A DNA stretch of 64,000 nucleotides from Prorocentrum cordatum. Its lineage: Eukaryota; Sar; Dinophyceae; Prorocentrales; Prorocentraceae. Under the pieces are notes generated by a model that was not told the DNA's origin, ran no database searches, and saw only the letters and a program-made list of their open reading frames with translations. Positions 57,339 through 64,000 of this stretch are shown here, in pieces. Within the stretch, counting starts at the first letter, position 1. Each line of letters opens with the position of its first letter. A program made the translations under genes and the position numbers. The stretch spans positions 61,001-125,000 of the forward strand of contig CAUYUJ010021153.1 of the NCBI GenBank assembly GCA_963575745.1. The letters are read 5' to 3'.

Positions 57339-57630
57339 CTGGCACCGGCGGTCAACCGTCAACCTGGTCTCCGCCGGGAACCTCGTAGAGCTCTTTCCAC
57401 GCGTGAGAGTGCTAAGAGTCGAAGGAGAGAGCTTCTCGAGGCATTTCTCGAAAAATTGAAGCTTCAATTGTTTCATGTCGATAGAAAGTTGGTTGCCTCA
57501 AGTGTTTTCACAGTAAAAGTGCGCCTCCAGCGCTCATATTAAGACGCAGAGGCCCTCAAAGTTGTCTACAGGTGCGAAAAATCTGCTTTCTCAAAATGAA
57601 TTGTCAAATATATCTCGAATATTTGCAAAA
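57339..57630 (+). mobile_element. S-class element, cut in body
   Basis: Head CTGGCACCGGCGGTCAACC with right arm CTCCGCCGGG (arms changed, weaker stem). Body to TTTGCAAAA (292 bp). Confidence 0.82.
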
Positions 57631-58719
57631 CTGGGCGCCGGCGGTAAACCGTCAACCTTTGTTACCGCCGGGGGACTCGTAGAGCTTCCCGACAGTATAT
57701 AATGTGGAAAAATTCCAGAGAACGACTAGTTTTCAGCCCAAGCGATTTCAGACCTCTGAAGAGGACTCTGACAAAAAAACGAACAGCTTGGCAACCCAGC
57801 TCGAGTATCGAACCGAGTTCAGACCTTTGAATGCGACACGCGGACGCGTCTGATATCTGCAAATCGACTCCTGTGATGACCAGCCCTGCAGCCCCCTACA
57901 GCCCGAGTTAAGTCCAGAAAACTGACAGCAGCTCTCAGAATAACTCGAATAATACAATAGTTTCGCGGACCTAGTTCGAGCAGCAAACCGAGTTCCGAGC
58001 TCTCGGTTCGACAGACGGACGCGCCTGTTGTCTCCAAATCGATTTCTGTGACCAGTGGCACTGTAGCCCTCCCCCAGCACGAGTTAAGTGCAGAAAACCG
58101 ATAGCAATTCTCAAGATGACTCGAACAATACGAATAGTTTTGCGAACCTAGCTCAGGCAACAGGACGAGTTCAGAGCTCTCGATTCAACATACGAACGTG
58201 CCTGATGATTCCCAATCGATTTCTGTCACTATGAGCTCCGTAACTGCCCCACAGCTCGAGTTAAGTACAGAGAACCGAGAGCGTCTGCTACGATGACTCG
58301 AATACTACGAATAGGTTTGCGGACCTAGCTCGGCTAGCAGACCGAGTGCAGACCTCTGGATTCGACAGGCGAACGCGCTTGATCATCCTGAATCGATTAG
58401 CTGTGCTTACCAGCTCTGTAGCTGTCCTGAAGCTCGAGTTATCTAGATAAAACCGATAGCGCGTATCAAGATAACTCGAAACGGCCGATCCCGCCTGCCT
58501 GCTTTTTGGCAGTAAAAGGTACCCGATGGAGCTGAGATCCAGATGGCGAGCGGGAATAAGATCGAATATCACGGGAAAAAATACTAGAGCTCAAATGAAT
58601 TGTTGAATTTCGAGAACCAAATTTTCAACCGACCAAAAGTCAGCAAAAGGTCCGTCCAGATTTTTCTTGCCAACTAGCTCTCCAGCGCCCCGGAATTACT
58701 CTTAATCTTCCAGCAATAA
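57631..58719 (+). mobile_element. L-class element, last uncut copy before LINE-5
   Basis: Head, four to five units (first one shortened near 57755), tail to CTTCCAGCAATAA. The next head at 58720 is occupied by LINE-5. Confidence 0.85.
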
Positions 58720-58749
58720 CTGGGCGCCGGCGGTAAACCGTCAACCTGT
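58720..58749 (+). mobile_element. Head half of an element interrupted by LINE-5
   Basis: CTGGGCGCCGGCGGTAAACC, then CGTCAACCTG and the poly(T) that begins LINE-5. The right half lies beyond the window. Confidence 0.85.
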
Positions 58750-58968
58750 TTTTTTTTTCGTTTCGCGGACACACGGGCCCTGAGGCCCAGTCCAGTCCGA
58801 AGCGGGCGGGCACGCCAAACGCGGGCCACCGAGCGGCTAAGGCGAAAGCCTCACCACGCCAAGCACGTGGGGGGCGGCTTAGGCGGTAGCCTCTGGCAGC
58901 TCTTATAAGGAGTGTGTACATCAACACAATGTGTGCACGCATGAAGGCAACAACACAAATGAGAATCA

Positions 58969-59166
58969 TCAATCACACAACTTATCGCTAAAATAGGGTT
59001 GCAAAACCCGTGGGAGTGCTGCAATAACGCACTCTGCAGCGGAGAGTTCCGCATCCGTCACCGTGGACCCGTCTTGGAGAGCGAAGGAGCAAACGTAAAC
59101 GTCCTTGAAGATAATCTGTGGGGATTCACAGAAAGAAGAGGTGGGCGATAGATGGGAGAATCGAGA
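58969..59166 (-). pseudogene. LINE-5 RNase H-like end, separated from ORF2 by one TGA
   Basis: 65 codons in frame after the ORF2 TGA. QIIFKDVYVCSFAL is a strand segment; STVTDAELSAAECVIAAL carries the RNase H helix-A Glu (about residue 40 after the stop) and matches AAVTGTELSAAERV at 28.7 kb and TVTESELTACERLL in LINE-2. The stop replaces an Arg in the homologous copy, consistent with CGA to TGA. The frame ends in TGA at 58969-58971. Confidence 0.82.
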
Positions 59167-62100
59167 TCACAGTCCAATCTGAATCCAAGCTCCTCTTCCA
59201 GCTCCCAGGCTGCACACACCACCATCAAAGCCCGCTTTGATGAGGCAAGGTTCGTAGCATGACTGTTCGTATGGCTGCAACTGGTACTGTTCGCTCGTGT
59301 ATTGGTGGCCCTCGCGGGCCTGGTGGGTAAGGAGGTCGGCTTTCTCGTTCCATTCCCGAAACTCATGCTTGAGAAGATCGCGTCCTGCTTCAGCAGGTCT
59401 GACACCATACATACAACACGTTCCTTCTAAAGAATTAATCATATTATCAACACGCGTCTGGTACAAGTGATTATCAGCCTTCCAGAGGCCGCAAAGCCAG
59501 CAAATGATAAGAAGAGAATCTCCTGTGATCTCCAACGGCACGCCTCCAGAAGTCACGTCCCAACAAGTGCTCTTCATAATGTGGATAGCTAATCTCTTAC
59601 TGAATCGCAGGCGTGCAGCAGGAGAATCGTCATCTGTAACAACATACTCCTCATTTCGTTCAGCTAGAAAGACGGGGGAGTTACCATCATGGATACCTTT
59701 GCATTTCTTCTGGAAAAGCTTGAGCATGGATGGTGTACAATGGTGAGCTGCAAACTGCATGAAGGCATGAAGGCCACCTTGGAATACTTCCCACCACCGT
59801 GGGCCAAAGAACTCATGAAAGGGTGTCTGCCAACAACGTTGTCCAATCCCTTGCCCTCCTGACCTCCAGCGTTTCAAAACTCCGCATTCCCTCCACTTTC
59901 CGAAAGCACGAAGGGCTTCTCCCTCAAGAGTGCGCAGCGTGTCATAACTTATTCCAAAGGCAACCAAACACATGCGTGCATCACTCCATGCTCTGTGCTC
60001 GTCCGTCATGTCCTCTCCCTGATACAACCTCTGCGCATATGCCGAGACATCCTTCGCCAGCAGCCACTGAGCTCGGAGAAATCTCTGGACCAAGCTGTGG
60101 TATCCAGCCTCTGCGAACTTCGATCTGGCAGCGTTGTATCTTCTCTCATTCCATGTAGCATAGGATTCGTCTGGTTCTCGACGGCATCGAAGCATGAAGC
60201 ATAAACACTTGCCCTCAAACGCGTGCAAGGCATGGAGGCTGTCCCTGTCGGCCGTGCAACCGTCCGCACCGAAAAGGGCAATACTCTGAACCTTTTGCTG
60301 GTACCGTAAGAACTTATCCTTAAGAGGCGTGCTGTTGTTCCGAAAATATCCTGCCTGGGAATAAAATGTCCGACGAGCCGCCTCGAATCTAGAGTCCACG
60401 TCAAGGTATGAGGAATACTTATAGTCAGAGAACAGCTGGATGCCTAGAACCGTCATCTCCGTAACACGCCTGAACCGCATTACGTCATTCAGGAAGGGTA
60501 CAAGCATGTCGGCAGAAGATAGGATCTGCCCCTCAGCATCTCTCGCAGCGTCGGCTCCAAAGACCATGTAAAGCAAGCTTGAGGGTTTCCAGCGCATGCC
60601 GAAATCTTGGAGTCTAACAGTAAGGTCGTGAATCATGTGTGCCAATTCTTCCCTGCTGCGTGCCAAGATGTAGCAATTATCTGCCCATACGAAGTGATTG
60701 ACGACCGACGTGTAGGACGACTTGCCAGAATCCATGGGGTCCCCAGTTTTAAAACACACTTGATAGCCTATGTTCTGTCTATCCCATTGTCGGAAGGTTT
60801 CCTGCCACATCGCAGCAATAATTAAATTGAAACCTAGGGGTCCCTCGGCTCCGCCCGTTCTAATACATCTATCCCATCTCACACCCTCCACCTCGATACT
60901 TTCATGGCAAACCGTCCCCACACTATCACATAGTGGATCAAGAAATGCATATTGAAGATGATAAGGTACATGTGCGTGCTGTAAACCCCGTCTAACATTG
61001 GCTACCGTGCAATGGTCGAAGGCCTGTAGGATATCTGCGTTGGCCAGATGTGCTGTTTCCCCCTTGCCCCATGTAGACGCATGCTGGCCGATGTGTTTCA
61101 AGCTCGCCGTGATCTCGCTCGTGGTGCGATTAGATTGGAAGCCGTAAAGTCCGAGAGGGCGAAAGAGACCGTTTCGCTCGACATGTTGTTCCACCAAGAT
61201 AACAATACATGTGCTATACCATCGTGCAATAGCGTTCTGCATACATAGAAGCCTACCGTCCCTAAGATCCGTGATGCCAGGAAGCTCGGGCATAAAGGAG
61301 ATGAGGATATCACGCCATGAGGAGGGGCACGGTGTGCACATGTGAAGCACATCGTCGAACAGGCGTCGGATGTTGCGCAATACCGTCCAAGGGAGACACT
61401 TTAACACCTCACACGGTACTCGATCTGGCCCTGTGGCTCGTTGTGTACGAAGGCGCGCCCGCCCACGTCCGAGTAACGCCATAGTGATGGTCAAAAACGT
61501 GCTGCTACCAAGCTCCTCCCTCGCCTTCTCCTTGATCTCCTCCATCATACTAGTGTTCTCCTCCCGCATCTGATCCGATGACAGCTTATTTCTGCAGAAA
61601 CTGTCGAGCTCCTTCCTCCAAACCTCCCTGTCCTCCGTCTCCTGGCCCTCCACCACCAAATGTTTAATATGATGACGGGTCTTTCGACGATTGAGGGGAC
61701 ACTTCCAAGCTGCAACATCTCTGCGATATCGACGGCGATGTAGATTAATCTCACTCCTGAAACGTTTCTTTTCCTCTGGAGTCGTGTCTGACGGTAGTTC
61801 CCGCCATCGTTCCAAAAGCCGAGTCAACTCGGTCGGCCTCACAGGTGGCCTCTGCTTGCCACTCTGCGCCGTGGTAAAGTCCACGTCAGGAGCAGCAACA
61901 AAAGACTGAATGAGCGTGCTAGGCAAGCTGGCTGGCTCCATCTCGAGAGAACGTGCGGGAATCCCACGAAACACAACATCTCCCAAGCTCCGATCCACCC
62001 TCCTCCTGGCATTGAACTCATCGCCCCATGTCACGCATCGATATCCTACCAAAGAGGGCGCTGGTGGCTCCACCCGCTCCTTGTCGTCACGTCGCACAAT

Positions 62101-62931
62101 CACACGGCCAGGCGATGCAAACTGCCCAGTTAGAAGTGCATGATCACTTAATCGACTCCTATTCCTCCTTCCTCCTCTTGCATAACACCAAGAAATTTCA
62201 CACTCTGAGCACTCCCAACGGCTGGGCACCAAGATGTAATCAAGCACCTTCTGAATTCGTCCGAAGCTACGTTGCTCGCCCCACGCTTCCCAAGTAGGAC
62301 GCCTATCTGCAGAAAAGGTATTGGCCGCCTTAAACATGTGGGTCTGCATGAACCCCAGTAGCATCTCCATCATCCTCCTCCTCCTGTTGATACGCTCCCT
62401 CTCCTCCGTTCCACATGCCAAGGTCCTGACCTCCTTCCTCAAGCCCTCTCCCGTGGCAAGGTACACTTCCCCATTACATTCTAACTCACATAGTGGCGGT
62501 AGCTCAACATTCCCGTCAAGCAAACAAACAAAGCTGGCCTGGCTATACCTGTGTCTGAGGCTTCTGAAAGTGGCAGACACACGCTCAAGCGTAAGTTCAT
62601 ACTCCGCTTCGCAATCTTCTCGATGAGAATCGGGCAGGTAGAGAGAACAGACAACCAAGGGCGAGATGGAAGTACCGAACACACCAATGGCGAATCTAGA
62701 GAAGGTAGTAACGAATTCCCTGGACGTCGAGGCCCAACTCCGATCGAAGAGGAGCCCCGCCTTCCTGCAAGCACTATGCTTGATCTGCCATCCGAGACGG
62801 GCGGCATCTGCATGAATTATATTCTGGGCCTCCTGAAGCGCGAACAGACCGCCACATGCACGCATATGGTTAAGCACCTCCACGCCTCTGAAGTTGTTCT
62901 CACCAGCCTTGTCGAGGTTCCAGCATCCCAA
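59167..62931 (-). CDS. LINE-5 ORF2: APE-like endonuclease, reverse transcriptase, permuted RNase H-like
   Basis: 1254 residues if counted from a TTG at 62931; the frame is open up to the ORF1 stop, and the first ATG is about 23 codons in. Endonuclease: CWNLDKAG (3-10), E33 in ALQEAQ, SLYLPDS, LLDGN (137-141), LDYILVP (230-236), SDH (262-264). RT: GPDRVPCEVL (501-510), motif A ADILQAFDH with D633 and D639, motif B RTGGAEGPLGF (691-701), motif C FVWADN with D751-N752, then MRWKPSSL. RNase H-like: GDSLLI with D1138, KHEFREWNEKAD with H1189, N1195 and D1199, then FDGG with D1236 and GAGRGAWIQI. The product would nick target DNA and prime cDNA synthesis from the nick. The only interruption is the terminal TGA. 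Confidence 0.9.
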   Translation of the reverse strand: MGCWNLDKAGENNFRGVEVLNHMRACGGLFALQEAQNIIHADAARLGWQIKHSACRKAGLLFDRSWASTSREFVTTFSRFAIGVFGTSISPLVVCSLYLPDSHREDCEAEYELTLERVSATFRSLRHRYSQASFVCLLDGNVELPPLCELECNGEVYLATGEGLRKEVRTLACGTEERERINRRRRMMEMLLGFMQTHMFKAANTFSADRRPTWEAWGEQRSFGRIQKVLDYILVPSRWECSECEISWCYARGGRRNRSRLSDHALLTGQFASPGRVIVRRDDKERVEPPAPSLVGYRCVTWGDEFNARRRVDRSLGDVVFRGIPARSLEMEPASLPSTLIQSFVAAPDVDFTTAQSGKQRPPVRPTELTRLLERWRELPSDTTPEEKKRFRSEINLHRRRYRRDVAAWKCPLNRRKTRHHIKHLVVEGQETEDREVWRKELDSFCRNKLSSDQMREENTSMMEEIKEKAREELGSSTFLTITMALLGRGRARLRTQRATGPDRVPCEVLKCLPWTVLRNIRRLFDDVLHMCTPCPSSWRDILISFMPELPGITDLRDGRLLCMQNAIARWYSTCIVILVEQHVERNGLFRPLGLYGFQSNRTTSEITASLKHIGQHASTWGKGETAHLANADILQAFDHCTVANVRRGLQHAHVPYHLQYAFLDPLCDSVGTVCHESIEVEGVRWDRCIRTGGAEGPLGFNLIIAAMWQETFRQWDRQNIGYQVCFKTGDPMDSGKSSYTSVVNHFVWADNCYILARSREELAHMIHDLTVRLQDFGMRWKPSSLLYMVFGADAARDAEGQILSSADMLVPFLNDVMRFRRVTEMTVLGIQLFSDYKYSSYLDVDSRFEAARRTFYSQAGYFRNNSTPLKDKFLRYQQKVQSIALFGADGCTADRDSLHALHAFEGKCLCFMLRCRREPDESYATWNERRYNAARSKFAEAGYHSLVQRFLRAQWLLAKDVSAYAQRLYQGEDMTDEHRAWSDARMCLVAFGISYDTLRTLEGEALRAFGKWRECGVLKRWRSGGQGIGQRCWQTPFHEFFGPRWWEVFQGGLHAFMQFAAHHCTPSMLKLFQKKCKGIHDGNSPVFLAERNEEYVVTDDDSPAARLRFSKRLAIHIMKSTCWDVTSGGVPLEITGDSLLIICWLCGLWKADNHLYQTRVDNMINSLEGTCCMYGVRPAEAGRDLLKHEFREWNEKADLLTHQAREGHQYTSEQYQLQPYEQSCYEPCLIKAGFDGGVCSLGAGRGAWIQIGL

Positions 62932-62961
62932 CTTGATCCCCGACAGCCGGTGCCGATTCGG

Positions 62962-64000
62962 TCACACCTTGCGGTTGACCTCGATCCCGAAGTCCGGCGC
63001 TGTGATCGTCAGATTTGGGAACTTCGCCTGAAGTTGGCCCCACTGCGTCTCATGGATCGTCCACGTCTGGGCTGATCCGAACTCAGCGATACAGATCGGG
63101 CGGAGGAGTCGGTCGCCCTGAGCCTTGACCCACATGTTCGATTTCGGGGGGCCAACCTCTCCCCTCACCTCCAGGACCAAGTTGTGGCGCTGGCACACGT
63201 TACGCCAGGCCCCGCAGAAGCGACCAACTGCACGAACATGGTCGCGCTTCCAGGGAGCTGATTCGATATTGAAACGTAATTGAGTCGGGTCGATGACCTG
63301 CGTCATACCTGCGATGAGCACGCTGGGGTCTGGAATAGTCGTCCCTTCTGGCAGGGGGGCTCGCTGCGCAGTGGGAGTCACAATGATCCTGAGAAGCTTC
63401 TGGAAACGATATAGCACTTCTCGATCTGTGAATGGAAGAAACTTGATGCGACAACTGCCGAACATGTAGCGACCCGCATTGATACGCCCTGTCCCCTCCT
63501 TGCTGAGAAAGGCCTGGTCATCTGAGGCAATCACTTTGGATATATTGTCCAGGAGTATCATGGTGTCATCGGAAGTCAACATTTGAGCACAACGATTCTG
63601 ATGATTGGCCCAATCCGTAACCAACCCCTTGACCTCGATATATGTTGGAGAGAATTGGCCCCTACCCCCTCCTCCTCCACCGCCCCCGTCTGCAGGGCCA
63701 CTCCCAGCACTGAAGGTAGATACCGCACTCCCATTCTGAACCGTTTTCAGTGTTTTCTCGAGTTCGTCCATACGTTTATCCGTCTCGTCCATACGTTTAG
63801 TGTGTTCTGCTAAAACTCCGTCCATCCTCCTGATGTCTGTCTTTGTGGCCTCAACAGTCTCACGGATATCGTCACCTACGTCTTCCTGTTTGAACATTCC
63901 CTCAATCATCATACGCTGGAAGGGATCAGTGAATTGTGCCAGCGTCTGGGTCCTGCGTGCCTGGACATCAGGACCTCGCTGTCTCTTAGTACCCGCAGTA
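62962..64000 (-). CDS. LINE-5 ORF1 (partial): coiled-coil, Gly-rich putative RNA-binding protein
   Basis: The first ATG in the window (63912) gives 316 residues, but the frame stays open to the edge (upstream residues include KRQRGPDVQARRTQTLAQF), so the true start is outside. A heptad-like coiled coil at about 12-58 (TDIRRMDGVLAEHTKRMDE, then KRMDELEKTLKTV) is followed by a run of eight glycines near 76-83. An unrecognised globular part starts at YIEVKGLVTDWANH. The layout (coiled coil then nucleic-acid-binding part) is typical of LINE ORF1 proteins, which bind element RNA; the RNA-binding role is inferred. It ends in TGA at 62962-62964, in the same frame as ORF2. Confidence 0.78.
   Translation of the reverse strand, partial: TAGTKRQRGPDVQARRTQTLAQFTDPFQRMMIEGMFKQEDVGDDIRETVEATKTDIRRMDGVLAEHTKRMDETDKRMDELEKTLKTVQNGSAVSTFSAGSGPADGGGGGGGGRGQFSPTYIEVKGLVTDWANHQNRCAQMLTSDDTMILLDNISKVIASDDQAFLSKEGTGRINAGRYMFGSCRIKFLPFTDREVLYRFQKLLRIIVTPTAQRAPLPEGTTIPDPSVLIAGMTQVIDPTQLRFNIESAPWKRDHVRAVGRFCGAWRNVCQRHNLVLEVRGEVGPPKSNMWVKAQGDRLLRPICIAEFGSAQTWTIHETQWGQLQAKFPNLTITAPDFGIEVNRKV

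Larger units (their letters stand above)
58750..64000 (-). mobile_element. LINE-5: best-preserved non-LTR retrotransposon, runs off the right edge
   Basis: The minus-strand 3' end is an A tail (CGAAACGAAAAAAAAA) in the head-hairpin loop. Upstream of it a stem GGGCC-TCAG-GGCCC and a GC-rich 3' UTR (58750-58968). Minus-strand coding is ORF1, TGA, ORF2 (endonuclease, RT, RNase H-like), TGA, RNase H remainder, all in one frame. The 5' end is outside the window. Confidence 0.92.

Noticed and set aside
60006-60404. Second long frame overlapping LINE-5 ORF2
   Set aside because: It lies in another minus-strand frame within the conserved RT thumb region, shows no recognisable motif, and is a shadow.
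1-64000. Host genes, tRNA or rRNA genes
   Set aside because: I looked for conserved protein motifs and cloverleaf or rRNA-like words and saw none I could support; an intron-rich gene could be missed by eye, but no stretch over 300 bp is left outside the repeat families.

Overview
The window looks like eukaryotic, repeat-built DNA. I find no host gene, tRNA or rRNA. Every protein-coding stretch I can support belongs to a non-LTR (LINE-like) retrotransposon: an APE-type endonuclease, then a reverse transcriptase, then an RNase H-like region. Their RT catalytic motif reads WADN instead of YADD. From memory, such motifs occur in dinoflagellate LINE-like gene models, so I lean to a dinoflagellate or related alveolate, with low confidence and no search to back it.

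Almost everything else is made of two related families of hairpin-headed elements. The long class (here L) is about 1.22 kb: a GC-rich hairpin head, about five or six ~177-bp satellite units, and a ~250-bp tail. The short class (here S) is about 0.40 kb: a similar head, a different body and a related tail. Heads begin CTGG just after an A; tails end CTACGAGTTA (L) or CTACGAGGTA (S). Heads act like opening brackets and tails like closing brackets. From 18203 to 28327 nine nested elements parse without a leftover base, and each reconstructs to its class length (eight L of 1203-1220 bp, one S of 399 bp). New copies repeatedly enter the tails of older ones at a few fixed sites.

Layout: 1-3493, L copy, GC-rich palindromic ~270-bp repeats and stacked tail remnants; 3494-7790, S element split by LINE-1 (minus strand); 7791-12235, older L and S copies; 12236-15713, decayed LINE-2; 15714-17025, remnants and an S element holding a short LINE fragment; 17026-31197, nested L/S block, with an internally deleted LINE at 28361-30072; 31198-47387, a further L/S nest with one inverted S element split by an L element that itself holds a LINE fragment; 47388-50069, inverted block; 50070-58719, more nested copies, never closed inside the window; 58720-64000, LINE-5, the best preserved, running off the right edge.

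The parts interact. Five of the six LINE copies sit in the loop of a head hairpin, three with clear 9-10 bp target-site duplications. So L/S elements target the tails of L/S elements, and LINEs target their heads. The LINE RNase H-like region appears circularly permuted, its C-terminal half encoded before its N-terminal half, in three divergent copies.
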